A stretch of 64,000 nucleotides of DNA from Siphonodentalium dalli (GCA_032622095.1 CP136068.1:59480025-59544024), one strand, 5' to 3'. Shown: positions 35,291-46,915, counted from the stretch's first letter. Made by a program: numbers and translations. Notes: generated by a model from the letters alone, not told the origin.

Positions 35291-35810
35291 TTATGGCTGT
35301 GGCTTCGCGAGTAATTGACTTGGTGACGTGATGTTAACAATCTGAACTCCAGTAAACCAAGGACGCTCCATACCAAATATAAGGTAAATAAATAATTCTT
35401 TATAAGTTGTTTTAATATTTACTATGGAGGGAAAGAATTGTGGTGCTGGCTTCGCAACTATTTGACCCCATTGTAACAAATATAAATATTAGTCACTCAG
35501 GCAATAGATGTATCTATTCTGTATATTAAGTTATTGGGTCTTACGTGTCTTGAGATGTCTAAATATGTTTTGATGGACAGATCGCGCAAGCGCAAGTGAC
35601 CCCGCCAATCTTATTTGTTGTGCTTCGAATTGTTGACTTATTAAATATGCACATATACTTAAGAAACAGTCGTGTGCGAAGCGCGCTCCTGTAGGTCGGT
35701 TTTTGGATGCCAGTTAATGAAAATATCATTGAAATAATCGGTTTCCCCCCAATAAACATCCATATATTCAATATACATGTTTTTGGAGCAGAATTAGGTA
35801 GACCATATTG
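35291..35810. repeat. Family M fragment and spacer in Element B
   Basis: 35210-35480 carries TTTTAATATTTACTATGGAG and GCAACTATTTGACCCC phrases of family M. The rest to 35810 has no recognisable content. Confidence 0.45.
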
Positions 35811-36232
35811 AACGCCATAATTCTGCTGTGGTTAAGTGGTCAATTACTTTGGACATTACTGTATGTAGATGGAGTTATCATTAGACCTCACATCCTTATA
35901 TGGTATACAGTAATGCCCAAAGTAATTGACCACTTAACCACAGCAGAATTATGGGTAATTTTTCAGGATTTAAAATCCGGAAAAATTACCCACAATCTGC
36001 TGTGCTTAAGTGGTCAATTACTTTGGACATTACTGTATGTGGATGGAGTTATCATTAGACCTCACATCCTTATATGGGCTACAGTAATGCCTAAAGTAAT
36101 TGACCAATTAACCACAGCAGAATTAAGGGTAATTTTTCAGGATTTAAAATCTTGAAAAATTACCCATAATTCTGCTGTGGTTAAGTGATCAATTACTTTG
36201 GACATTACTGTATGTAGATGGAGTTAAACCTC
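35811..36232. repeat. Tandemly repeated palindrome, 176-bp period
   Basis: The word ATTCTGCTGTGGTTAAGTGG or a close variant starts at about 35819, 35995 and 36170. Within each full unit the complement (CCACTTAACCACAGCAGAAT) follows, so each unit folds into a hairpin of about 60-bp arms with loop ATGGAGTTATCATTAGACCT. There are two full units and a half. This is probably a MITE that multiplied in tandem. Confidence 0.8.
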
Positions 36233-37330
36233 ACATCAGTTTGTTGGGGATTTGGACCTTGACTTGGGACCTTTTTTTTTTTAACGCAACAAATGCGAGT
36301 ACACCTTATACACAAATTTCTGATGTAGCCAGAGTTTTTATTGGATAATATTAGTTTGAAGCCTGCTTACATTTCAATATGTTGTCAGTTTTGTATTCTC
36401 TGCAGCAGCTAGAACTCGGCGCGTTGAAGCAAAAGTTATAAAAGAAAAATGTGTACGTAACGAGACTATAATACAAATGAAAAAATAAATTGAGGGAGGG
36501 GTGGGCATTACAGGGAACTAAGGGTTGAACCGATATAAATCTGTAGAGCGATAACGACCAATGTTGACATATTATGCATCTCAACTCTACTGTTGCAACA
36601 AGGTTATAAAATAGGGGGGGGGGGGGGGTGTCAGAATTTTAGTCATCTCTATATAGTGCCAGAATAGTAATTTATGGACTTCTATAGTGGTACAATACAA
36701 ATTAGAATCAAATGATAAAAAATATGTATGTAACACAACTATACCGATGAAAGTAAAAATAATAATTTAGGCCGGGATAAGATGTTGGTTTGGTTATATG
36801 GACTCGGAGAAAAAGGGGTTCGTACCGATGAACTGACATAAATTAGTGGAGCGATGTTGCCATGTAATGCATCGCGACTGTACTAAAGCAGCAATGATAT
36901 AAAATTGGGGGGGCCCGGAAATTATCTCTATCTCTATAGATGGCACCAGAATTATATAGAAAGGAATAGCAATTGATATACGTATACGGTATACTATAGT
37001 AATACCATAGACATATAAGTACAAGTATCACTCAATAAAATATTTCGTAACGTGACTATAGCGATGAAAAAAATAAATAAATTGGACTGGGATTAGAGAT
37101 TGGGTTGGTTATATGTGGATAATTGGATATGGAATTCATACCGATGAAATGATACAAATTAGTGGAGCGATAAAGACCAATGTTGACACTTAGTCAGGCT
37201 ACGCGGGGGAAATAGGGGTTGATACGATAGACCGAAATAAATTTGTCGAGTGATAATGACCAATGTTGACGTATAAAGTAACGCGACTGTACTGTTGCAC
37301 AATTATCATGTAGAACCAGTCAAATATGGA
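36233..37330. repeat. Diverged tandem repeats of about 300-400 bp
   Basis: Three blocks share CGACTGTACT..TGC, TGGTTATATG, CCGATGAA and AAATTAGTGGAGCGAT, anchored at about 36590, 36880 and 37270. They include a G-run (about 36615-36629) and ATAGAGAT words. No gene. Confidence 0.6.
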
Positions 37331-37760
37331 CTCTGGTGCCAATATGGAACAGCTCAGAAAACATTTGAAGGGCCCTAAAATTTATGGGATCTGCCATACA
37401 AATCGATTTATGTTGATAAATCTCTTATTTTTCAAAATTTTAAGCTGAGACTTGGTGTGTTTGAGTGGGATACGTATATATTCCTAAAATGATAGGATAC
37501 AGCACATAATTATGTTTTAGGTGGAAGAAATGAATTTTTTTCGATGATAAAATTTAACAATAAGTTAAATTTTAATAACATGGGATTTGCAAATAAAATC
37601 GATTTATGTTGACAAAACTGTCATTTTTCAAAATTTTTAGTTGAGAATTCGTGTGTCTGTGTGTAATACTTATATATTCTTAAAATGACAGAGTCCAGCG
37701 CGTAATTATCTTTTAGATGGAAGAAATTGAATTTGTTTTCGATAACCATCTACGGCCGTA
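37331..37760. repeat. Two tandem copies of a 195-bp unit
   Basis: Both copies contain AAATCGATTTATGTTGA, TTTTTCAAAATTTT, TTAAAATGA and GGAAGAAATTGAATTT, starting near 37375 and 37575. Diverged, no gene. Confidence 0.6.
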
Positions 37761-38030
37761 CTACTACGGCCGGTTTTATCGAGTACGCTATTTTATAAAC
37801 AAACTTTTGTCAATAGCCGTTTTGGTCAAACTAAACCTTTTTCGACCGGGAAAGCAGATCCGAATAGTAGCTAAGATGTATTTAGATAGAATTATCAAAA
37901 GAATTTGACCGATTAGGGTGCATTTTAAAAGAATCGAGTGGAGAAATCTTGGTGACATTTTCATAAAACACGCCGATAATTCCAAAGATAAAAGATGGCG
38001 GTTACTACAAAAAAAACAGACATGCGCACT
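37761..38030. other. Spacer in Element B
   Basis: No repeat or frame I can support. A short GC palindrome, ACGGCCGTACTACTACGGCCG, lies near 37751-37771. Confidence 0.4.
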
Positions 38031-38570
38031 CCAATTAAAATTACCCATAATTCAGTTCACTACACCAGGGGCTCCCAACAGGTTATACAATATTTTCAGG
38101 CTATCAGATTATTTATATTTTCGACTTTAAGTTTACAATTTGAGCCTGTCCTCACTCTATCGATACGATTTATCATAAACATATTATACACCAGTGGCGT
38201 TAACTTTACAACTTCGGCATCTACGTGATTATATCGGTACGATTCAGTAAGGTACAAACAATCTCCATAAAATACCCACAATTCAGTTCACTACATGCAG
38301 GGGCTCCCAATAGGTTATTCCCATTTATTATGGGCTCCCAATAGGTTATACAATATTTTCAGGCTATCAGATTATTTATATTTTCAACAAGATATTATTA
38401 CACCGGTGACTTTAAGTTTACAATTTGAGCCTGTCCTGACTCTATCGATAGGATTTATCATATTTTCATAAACGTATTATACACCGCTGGCGTTAACTTT
38501 ACAATTTCGGCATCTACGTGATTATATCGGTACGATTGAGTAAGGTACAAACAATCTCCAAGAATACATT
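38031..38570. repeat. Two tandem copies of a 240-290 bp unit
   Basis: Both copies carry AATTCAGTTCACTAC, GGGGCTCCCAA, ACAATATTTTCAGGCTATCA, TTTGAGCCTGTCCT, TTCGGCATCTACGTGATTAT and GGTACAAACAATCTCC. The second copy has an internal duplication of GGGCTCCCAATAGGTTAT. Confidence 0.7.
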
Positions 38571-38823
38571 CGCCCTGTACTCCATGCGATATAAAAAAAC
38601 CAAATGCTAGTAACACCACACTAGGTGGCGTAATTAACTATCCGCTTGACTATTTATATAACATCTTCCTTATATTTGTGCAATTTGTTTAATGGGTGAA
38701 AGAATAAAGTATTTGATTGTTTGACAAAATCATGACGCACTTGACAGACATCGTCTGTAGTTTAAACATATTGTATTTGCTCTAAATAGTACATTAATAT
38801 AAAATACATGTAATACATATATA
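38571..38823. other. Left flank of Element C within Element B
   Basis: AT-rich. No gene. It ends with ATATATA (38817-38823), which is repeated after Element C. Confidence 0.45.
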
Positions 38824-38975
38824 GAGGGTGACGACCCCCCTTTTCGTACGCCGGATGCGGGGTCTGTTATGGCGTATTCCGGATGCCAGACCACCGTACG
38901 CCGGATGCCGGACGCCGGATTTGAAAAATGTAGTTAGAAGCCTGCATGCTACTTCAATTTAATAACACCATTAAC

Positions 38976-39660
38976 AAGACAGTCAATGACTGTGGAGACG
39001 TTCACCAAACTGTAAAGACTAGGAAGACTGGGACTCGGAAGACCATAAGAGTTAGTACTTGTCATATTCACTTAAATTAAAAACAAGTAGCCATAAAGAG
39101 GGACATAGCCTAGAGGGTCTCCGTTGAGCAGTGGGTGTCCACCTTGAAATATGGTCCAGATCCCCCAACCCCACATAGTCCATAGTCTGCTCCCTCTCAA
39201 CTGAAGCAAACACACTCCCAAGTTCGTAAAATTCCTTTGCACATGTTGGAATAATACAACTGACACTTCAAGCTTTCCTAACTGTGACAAAGTTACAACC
39301 TGACATGCTCCCCTGTTTTAATGGTGGACCCCATTCAAACGAATTTTTATTCCAACTCTCCATAGGCCATTTACACCAAATGCCATTTCTTGATTGGTCG
39401 AACCCATTTTAACAAATATGTAACCCAGTCCCAAGTAACACAATGATCCTCCATACTGGTTACTACATATAGGCTAAATATGACTGATGGCTCTTGAGGA
39501 GCGCCATTTTAAGAATTACTTTGGGGGGAAGAGTTATGTCAATGGTCGCACCCCTATTTGACCTGGTGAACCCATTTCAACAAATCTGAACCCAGTCACC
39601 CAATGACTCTATACCAAATGTATACCAAATATGCCAAACGGTTCTTGAGAAGATGTTTTA
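38976..39660 (+). repeat. Family M copy in Element C
   Basis: It starts ACAGTCAATGACTGTGG as at 2880 and continues with the CCAGTCACCCAATGA and TTTTAAGAATTACTTTGG phrases. Non-coding. Confidence 0.65.
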
Positions 39661-39663
39661 AAA

Positions 39664-40172
39664 ATGAAAGTGTCAATGACACTGTAACTCAACTTGGAAA
39701 GGGAATAATTTCATGTGTTAAAGTCAATTGAGTTATTAGAAATGTGGAAAGTTGAAAGGCCTAGTTATGCAAAGAGTAAAATCTAAGATGGCTGCTGGCA
39801 GCCATGTTTTTTTGCCGAATGACCCCAAAAATGATTAATTCCCATCTACATGTCATTGTTAACATCCGTAACAAATTTCATGAAGATCTGACCAAAGATA
39901 CGACCGGTAGCGCGTGTCAAAGGATTTAGTCATGCAAAGAGTAAAATCCAAGATGGCTGCTAGCGGCCATGTTTTTTTGCCGAATGATCCCATAATGACT
40001 CGTTCCCATCTACATGTTAATGTCAACATTCATGACAAATTTCATAAAGGTCAGACCAAAGGTATGACCTGTAGCCCGCGGGGAAGGACATTGTTGACGG
40101 ACACATGGACACAAGGACGACGGACGCCAATCCATGGCAATAGCTCAAACTTACAAAGTAAGTTGAGCTAAT
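39664..40172 (+). repeat. Family N element, complete copy
   Basis: It begins ATGAAAGTGTCAATGACACT then AACTCAACTTGG, and ends AAAGTAAGTTGAGCTAAT after a GGACACATGGACACAAGGAC stretch. TAGCTCAACTT and AAGTTGAGCTA form short inverted ends. The inside has two 164-bp units (AAAGAGTAAAATC.AAGATGG, CCATGTTTTTTTGCCGAATG). Other copies are at 60133-60350 and 62967-64000. Confidence 0.7.
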
Positions 40173-41680
40173 AACTGATGAGGGAAAGAATTATGTCACT
40201 GGCTCTGACCAATTCTGAATCCTAGTCACCCATACCAAATATAAGCTGAATAGGTCTTATGGTTCTTGATAGGAAGACATTTTAAGAATTACAATGGATG
40301 GCCAAGTTACGTCCCTGGCTCCGCCCTTATTTGACCAGGTGACCTCATTTTAACACATCTGTATCCCCGTCACCCAAAAACCTTCCATACCAATTATAAG
40401 GTAAATAGTCCCGATGATTCTTGAGATGTTTTAAGAATTACTATGGATGGAAAGAGTTAGGTCCCTAGATTCTTGAGAAGATGTTTTAAGAATTGCTATG
40501 GATGGAAAGAGTTAGGTTCCTAGCTATGCCACTTTTTTGACCATGTGACCCCCATTTGAACAGAACTGAATCCCAGCCACCTAGGGACCATCCACACAAA
40601 ATATGTCTCAATTCTTCATCTCAGGTAAGCTAAGAAAATGCCTCCATCTTTCTCATCCAGTTTCCGATATGTAATCGCCTGAGAAAACAGGTATTTAGTT
40701 TTACTGGCCTAACTGTCAGATTCACCATTCACACTTGGCCTTGGGAGTGGAGTTGTTATCATAAGCAGGGTAATTTATATACAAACTCTCTTACAGGCAG
40801 AGAAATTTAGGCTATTAATCAATGCTGTCATTCCAAACAGATTTTGTTAACACTGCCATTTCATTTATTACTTTATAATCAATGTGACTTCTATATGGTT
40901 TAAGCATGTTCTCGATTTTAGACTGATTTAAACCAAATTTTGTTGTCACCCTGGTGGATGTTATAATGGTGTTATTTTTTTTTAAATTGAGCCTGATTGA
41001 GCAAGAAATTAATCTCAATTAAAGTAAAAAAATTAATTATTTTTTTGTTAAGAGTTGTGTTCCTGGCCCCGCCCACATTTGACCCAGTGACCTCATTTGA
41101 ACAAATCTGAACCCCAGTCACCCAAGGATCATTCAAACCAAATATGAACCCATTTGGCCAGATGGTATTTGAGAAGATGCTTAAAAGAATTACTATGGAG
41201 GGAAAGAGTTATGGCCCTGGCTTCGCAACTATTTGACCCAGTGACCTCATTTGAACAAATCTGAATGTGAGTCACATAAGGAACATCCACACCAAATATG
41301 AACTCATTCGGTCCATTGGTTCCAGAGGAGAAGATGTTCAAAGAATTGTTGACGGACGGATGGACGTACTGGCCAAAATATACTTGTGGGGTGACTGCAC
41401 ATACCCATGAATACTTGTGGGGTGCGATCTTTTGTTTGAGTAAATTGTGGGGTGCAACCCACAACTGACGATTTTTTAAAGAGCGGGACCATGAGTGCCC
41501 GTGCCTCACAAATGCTTCAATAATTAATCACTGATCAAATTGCATGATATTGCGAGTGTGACATGATGAGGTGTTTGTAAACATGAATTATTATAATCTT
41601 AACTCCTAGAGTTATGTGAAATCATAACATTGTTAGATTTATTATACTATACTGCACATGTATAATGATATACGTTTGTT
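40173..41680. repeat. Family M fragments and spacer
   Basis: Family M phrases occur at 40180-40630 and 41040-41360, the latter ending in GACGGACGGATGG. Between them is AT-rich sequence without a gene. Near 41380-41460, ACTTGTGGGGTGCGA and AATTGTGGGGTGCAA repeat. Confidence 0.5.
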
Positions 41681-41682
41681 AA

Positions 41683-42116
41683 AGGTACTCAACCCGAATC
41701 AACGCTCGCAAATTACTATTTCCTTGGCTTCGGGGGGGGGGGTAAAACATTTGATTCGAGTCGAGGAACCCATCCATCACAGCTCAGAGTGATCAAATAT
41801 CGATGTTTGAAATCTATTATTTTAGGTGGCCCAATAGACAGTCAAAGAGAAGAATTTCATTGACCAAATTGCGGGTTTAAGATGGATAACTCTAAAATCA
41901 AGTGGCTTTTTGTGTTAGATATTTGACAAACCGGCAAAATTTCGTTGAACAAAATGTTGATAAATAACAGGTTTTGTGGAATTTTATACTATAGATGATT
42001 GTGCTTTTCGTTATATTTGGGCAATTATTAGATTCTAATAACTGAAGCGGCATTTCAAAATATGTTGTCGTTCTTGTTGGAATGTGATGATATGGAGACC
42101 CTCTGATTGAGTACCT
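41683..42116. mobile_element. TTAA-flanked MITE, copy b (diverged)
   Basis: TTAA is at 41679-41682 and 42117-42120. The ends are AGGTACTCAACCCG and TTGAGTACCT. It is shorter (434 bp) and more diverged than the others, and lies only 17 bases from copy c. Confidence 0.85.
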
Positions 42117-42133
42117 TTAATTTGAAATATTAA

Positions 42134-42613
42134 AGGTACTCAACCCGATAAAACTCCTCTCAATTACTATTTCAATGGCTTCGGGGGTCAAAAATATTTG
42201 ATTCGAGTCGAGGAAGTCACCCATCAAAGCTCAGATTTGTTAGATATCGATTTTAGAAATCTATTATTTTTCATTATCGGGAATTCTTTCTGGCCCAGAA
42301 GATAGTCAAAAATTCGTTATTATTACCCACTTGATTATAGAGTTATCCATCCTTGTCTGTTTGAATAGAATTTTGGCGTAATATCTCGAGCAGGTTACCA
42401 AATTGACGGCAGTTATAAGTACTCATCTCGAGAACATAAGAATTTTCAAAAATCAATATCTAATAACTCTGAGCTTTGTTTGATGGGTTCCTCGACTCGA
42501 ATCAAATATTTTTTACCCCCAAAGCCAAAGAAATAGTAATATAGGACCCTCTGATCGGATTGTTGTTGTTGGAATCTGTTGAGATGGGGACCCTCTTTAC
42601 GGGTTGAGTACCT
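42134..42613. mobile_element. TTAA-flanked MITE, copy c (480 bp)
   Basis: TTAA is at 42130-42133 and 42614-42617. It is almost identical in sequence and length to copy a at 33377. Confidence 0.9.
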
Positions 42614-42839
42614 TTAAATATTAAAAAGATGTTAGTTTTCTATTTGCGTGTCCCTGGTGTTCAATACTACCGTGTACGACCATGAACGGTCACCCAAGAT
42701 TAGCTAGGTGGTTTCCGCACATGCCACTACAACTTCGCCTCATTCAGTATATTATACCACTCCTGTCATTTGGAACATGGTTTATGCCTTTCACCCCCAC
42801 CCAATACGCCCTAGCATGTCATTAATTCGCGGCCTTATT

Positions 42840-43049
42840 AGATCCACCATGCAGGTCCGGTTCCGTGGTATCAGAAATTCTTCCATGCAGCCCGGTTGTT
42901 TTATTGCTACAGATCAAAGTTCTGGAGTAGCATTTCCATATATGGAGCTTTTGAATATTCATGACTTCCATTTATGTCATATATGGAAATGCTACTGCAA
43001 AACTTTGAACTGTAGCACTAAAACCACGGAACCGGACCTGGCGGATCCA
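42840..43049. repeat. Palindromic element with AGGTCCGGTTCCGTGG ends
   Basis: AGGTCCGGTTCCGTGGT near 42855 is answered by ACCACGGAACCGGACCT near 43023. Inside, AGCATTTCCATATATG at about 42929 is answered by CATATATGGAAATGCT. It is a MITE of about 210 bp with hairpin potential. The flanks GATCC and GGATCC may be part of the arms. Confidence 0.7.
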
Positions 43050-43352
43050 ATATGGCCGCGAGTAAGTTAGACAGGGCGTATATATGTATGATATGAGATC
43101 ATACATTTAGTATTTTATTAAAAGTTTAATCTTTCCGTAAAGCTGTTAAATCAAATCATTACTAGCCAATACGGAGACTAATTCCAATACCTCATGCCAA
43201 CGTTCACTTCGTTCCCGAGTCTGTTTTCAATAAATGTAATCAAATAGTATTCCGGATGCCGCCTCTCTGTTATGGCGTATTCCGGATGCCGGTGTCCATT
43301 TTAAGCCGGATGCTGGATGCCAGGGGGAGGGGGGTCGTCACCCTCATATATA

Positions 43353-44080
43353 GGCTATTTTAAAGGGATCGGAGGACAAGTGCTAACCACTTAGATGATC
43401 CCTCCGTATATATAGACCCATCGATCAGCCATTATATACGCACCCTTACGTGTACACGCATACAGGGCGACCAATAGTTGATTATTATGATTTTTATCTT
43501 CGGTTTGTTTACGAGTATAGTGTTCTCTCCATCCTTACGGTCGTATCTGACCACTATAGGGGTCCAATACAAAGCCGAAAATGTTAAAATGCTGCATGTT
43601 TAAATTTACTATACACGTTTAAAAATATCTTGAACACTAAAACTATATATCAGAACATGCAATTGTTTTCAAATATGAATTGAACTCATTATTTAATTGT
43701 CTACGTTTTGTATTCTACTAGAAAAAATAGCCTATTGTATGGTCATTGGTCCTGTCGTGGCTTTGCGGATTAAGAGAACACTATATCGTGCAGTTTATGT
43801 TTTATCTTTTTACAGTTTTGTTTCATGTTTTCGGATTTTTGGTACACGCATGTTCTGTTTGTTTTCGTTTTGTTCACAGGTAAGAAAAATCTATTATTGA
43901 TTATTTGTGGTTGCCACAAACGCGCACACAGAATAAATAAATACATAAATAGACAAGACTCTGACTATAAATAGCGCATGTGTGCTAAATATAGTGAACG
44001 TGAACAGTTGAGTTTTCACAGACTGTATATACTTGCACAATTTGGCAATGAATCTTACTATACCTGAACATGATACTTAA
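43353..44080. other. Element B right interior, no gene seen
   Basis: AT-rich. A 67-codon frame (43697-43900) is unremarkable. Nothing else to report. Confidence 0.4.
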
Positions 44081-44151
<71 letters not shown>

Positions 44152-44205
44152 TCCAAAATTCGCTATTAAGGTGACCACTTCTTTTGTTCGATGAACTTAA
44201 GTTGA

Positions 44206-44268
<63 letters not shown>

Positions 44269-44292
44269 TATATATGTGTGTGTGTGTGTGTA
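44081..44292. repeat. (AT)n and (GT)n microsatellites
   Basis: (AT)n at about 44083-44147 and 44207-44262, the latter followed by (TG)n to 44292. The long IYIY-type frames here are artefacts. Confidence 0.95.
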
Positions 44293-45101
44293 GTTCAATT
44301 GTGAGCATGTTAACATTTGGAATACACAACTCCTCCGTGGTACCGTTTCTGAAAGTCTGCCAGGGGGTAATCATGCCACTTACACCCAAACGCAAAACAA
44401 TATTGACGAAAGAAAGTTTGGAATTGTTTACCTGATTTCACAATATTTATTCTATCGGTCCCTTAATCGTGCGGAATAACCATGAACACGTGGTTACGGT
44501 CACATTCCCTGTGCGGAATATCACAGCAACAACGAGTTCATAATAGCATGCATTGTGGAAAACAAACATTCATTTGTTATATATATGAATTTTAACTCAT
44601 AAACTTAAAAATGACAGGTTTTCTGTAAAATATACGCCAAAGAACTGACAGAAACCCAATAAACAGTACGTCTGAACCGTACACAACTAGGACATGAAAT
44701 GCTGATCAACCGTACACTAGCTGCATTCTAAACCGTACACAAAAATTCGTCGATGACCATCCAAAATATACGTTTTTCTACTATACAACACACCGGATTA
44801 TTGTTTGATAAACATTACGAATTATATATGACCTGCAAGATTATAATTTTAAAAGGATAAAACACATGTAAAACGGATTTGAAAGCGAATTTTTGCACAA
44901 AAATATACAAAATTATCGATTCAATTGTGCTATAATCTAACAAAGTATGACATTATATAACTCTGGTTAGTTTCCTGTGCACTGTTAACATATCCTGCAC
45001 ATATCCGACCAAGATTCCATTATGGTAAGACAGTCTGAACATCTAAAATCAAGCATTTTAGTCGGTTGTATATATACCGTCGAGTTTCTGTCTTTGCGAC
45101 C
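44293..45101. other. Element B right subterminal region
   Basis: AACCGTACAC occurs at 44675, 44706 and 44735 within 70 bp, with complements at the other end of Element B. TGTGCGGAATA is repeated near 44470 and 44512. No coding frame. Confidence 0.55.
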
Positions 45102-45157
45102 AAACCGGAAACGTCTAAACATGAGTCAGCCGTACTGATTCCAGACAGTGATTGCAC

Positions 45158-45560
45158 TCACATTTGATTATTTAGAGAAATGATTTTGGAATGGGTTCTA
45201 GTGACTATCTAATCGACCATTTCAGGAGATTCAGTCCGAGGGAACATCCTGAATCTTACATTGTTGAATTTTGCATCGGAAGTCCATACAACTTGCATAC
45301 AAAATGTTCAGCACTTTCAATTGTTTCAGTGGATATTGCAATATTACCTATAACCTTTAAGGGTTCACAACATTCCAGTTGAATCACACTCCGTTAAAGC
45401 TTGAAACGCAAGAATATAGTTCAGAGCGTCGTTTGGTATTTTGGGTGGCAAAATCCCTGGATAAGTCTAGTATCAGCCTCTTCGTGGTTAGAATCTAACA
45501 CTTTCAAGTCTGTTCCATCTACCGAACAATCTACTCTGCAATCTTCGGGGACCCCCCCCC
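45158..45560 (-). pseudogene. HEEADTR transposon gene, upstream fragment (left copy)
   Basis: The minus strand reads VLDSNHEEADTRLI, then, in shifted frames, AEHFVCKLYGLPMQN and SLEPIPKS. NHEEADTR is a motif I remember from many uncharacterised transposon-derived proteins of invertebrates, upstream of an FVC.LY motif, an LPPT.D motif and a Cys-rich tail. Here the LPPTSD to ENGRL portion is missing (a deletion of about 150 bp at a short GAAA homology, compared with 49220-49360). The gene then runs into Element B and resumes at 34057. Multiple stops; dead. Confidence 0.6.
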
Positions 45561-45590
45561 CCCCCCCCCCCCCCCCCCCGCCCCCGCAAC
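45550..45590. repeat. C-run followed by CAACAA repeats
   Basis: About 29 C in a row, with a few more C around G, then CAACAACAAC. It sits in the HEEADTR copy and is absent from the right copy, which lacks about 390 bp here. Confidence 0.9.
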
Positions 45591-46225
45591 AACAACATTA
45601 ACACCTTCTGTTTTCGCTTTGGTAACAAGTTCTCGAGACAAGAAACTATTCAAATAGGACTTTACCTATGGCCACAACAAGGGCCTGACCGTCAATGACA
45701 ATACCTGCACGGGGAGATGTTGTCATTCTTGTTAGGCAGGATACTTTCTCGATCAGAGCGTCAATACGAACTGCTTTCACAGTGGATCAACGGACACGGA
45801 CCAAAACCGGAAGTCGTAGATTTCGAGGTGGAGAAAAAAAAGTCCACAAATATTTGTTGACATTTTTCGACGTGTTTTTTGGAATATAAACTGTTGGATA
45901 TCATTTCTGACCAACTGAAGGTGAGTGAATAGTTCTTCACTAATGTTCGGACACCGACGATCAATTTAAGTCAGTTGGCAGTGTTCTATCGCGGGAAAAA
46001 ATGCCATTTAATCATCGCCGCGAGACGATTTCTTCCCCAAAATATCCCAGAAAATCATACTTATCACATTCATCGCAGACAGCTGTCGCAATAACCTATA
46101 TACCAATCGAAAGGCCTGTCCCCCCCCCCCCACAAATGCATATTTTGAGTATTTTCACGGACTGTTTCAAAATTCCAAATTTCATCTTTTGATGCGGGTA
46201 CCAACCTCGAAAATAATGTCCGGTT
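45591..46225 (-). repeat. Left inverted arm shared with 48631-49080
   Basis: From 45780 (CAGTGGATCAACGGACAC) to GTCCGGTTAGTC at about 46220 this is the inverted equivalent of 48631-49085, at high identity. A more diverged fragment is at 62745-62960. It is presumably the 5' part of the HEEADTR transposon. The 45591-45780 portion is unique to this arm. Confidence 0.8.
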
Positions 46226-46446
46226 AGTCACGAAAAATTTAATCATTAGTTGTAAAATATCTGTCCGCTTAGTCGTGCTTTTGCTGAAGTCTGCCATCTT
46301 CAATTTCTGGTCGAAAAAGCAACTTTGCCGCAGATGATGGCCGTTTCATTTGACTTTTGCGTGGCCACAATGCTCTGGGTGTTCATAATGTTGTATATGT
46401 CTCATGGGACAACATAACATCCAGGCGGTGTCTTATATATATTTAA
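46226..46446. other. Spacer between the inverted arms, left part
   Basis: No gene. It contains a second TGTCCGCTTAGTCGTG word near 46261, related to the arm end. Confidence 0.4.
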
Positions 46447-46915
46447 AGGTACTCAACCCGATAAAACTCCTCTCAATTACTATTTCAATGGCTTCGGGGG
46501 TCAAAAATATTTGATTCGAGTCGAGGAAGTCACCCATCAAAGCTCAGATTTGTTAGATATCGATTTTAGAAATCTATTATTTTTCATTATCGGGAATACT
46601 ATCTGGCCCAGAACTCAGTCAAAATTGCATTAAAATTACCACTTGATTTTAGAGTTATTCATCCTTGTCTGTTTGAATAGATTTGGAGTACACATCCAGA
46701 GCAGATTACGGCAGTTATTGGTACTCATCTCGAGAACATAACAAATTTGAAAAATCAATATCTAATAACTCTGAGCTTTGTTTGATGGGTTCCTCGACTC
46801 GAATCAAATATTTTTTACCCCCAAAGCCAAAGAAATAGTAATATAGGACCCTCTGATCGGATTGTTGTTGTTGGAATCTGTTGAGATGGGGACCCTCTTT
46901 ACGGGTTGAGTACCT
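46447..46915. mobile_element. TTAA-flanked MITE, copy d (469 bp)
   Basis: TTAA is at 46443-46446 and 46916-46919, with ends as in copy a. The middle is slightly different (ACTATCTGGCCCAGAACTCA) and shared with copy e, so there are at least two subfamilies. Confidence 0.9.

Larger units (their letters stand above)
38824..43345. mobile_element. Element C: 4.5 kb element nested in Element B
   Basis: A perfect 17-bp TIR, GAGGGTGACGACCCCCC, lies at 38824-38840 and, complemented, at 43329-43345. Identical ATATATA sits on both sides (38817-38823, 43346-43352), although this word is simple and palindromic, so the TSD length is uncertain. Subterminal CCGGATGCCGG and TGTTATGGCGTATTCCGGAT words occur at both ends (38850-38925; 43250-43322). 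The interior has only dispersed repeats (families M and N), two TTAA MITEs and a palindrome. It is non-autonomous. Confidence 0.75.
34058..45150. mobile_element. Element B: 11.1 kb TIR element inserted in the HEEADTR gene
   Basis: Identical 49-bp TIRs at 34058-34106 and 45102-45150, starting CACTGTCTGGAATCAGTACG, are flanked by a 7-bp TSD, ATTGCAC (34051-34057 and 45151-45157). Removing the element and one TSD rebuilds a sequence that matches 49410-49460 inverted, so the empty site is present in the window. Subterminal AACCGTACAC words (44675, 44706, 44735) have inverted partners near 34493 and 34524. I find no transposase, polymerase or integrase frame in it. It carries Element C, palindromes, microsatellites and family M repeats. 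A 7-bp TSD is uncommon (P and Dada families come to mind), and the class is open. Confidence 0.88.

Noticed and set aside
43985-44435. Frames with runs of IYIYIY
   Set aside because: Pure translation of the (AT)n microsatellites.
34058-45150. A Maverick/Polinton or large virus-like element, because of size and long TIRs
   Set aside because: No DNA polymerase, integrase, ATPase or capsid-like frame could be found, and the 7-bp duplication and CACTG ends do not fit.
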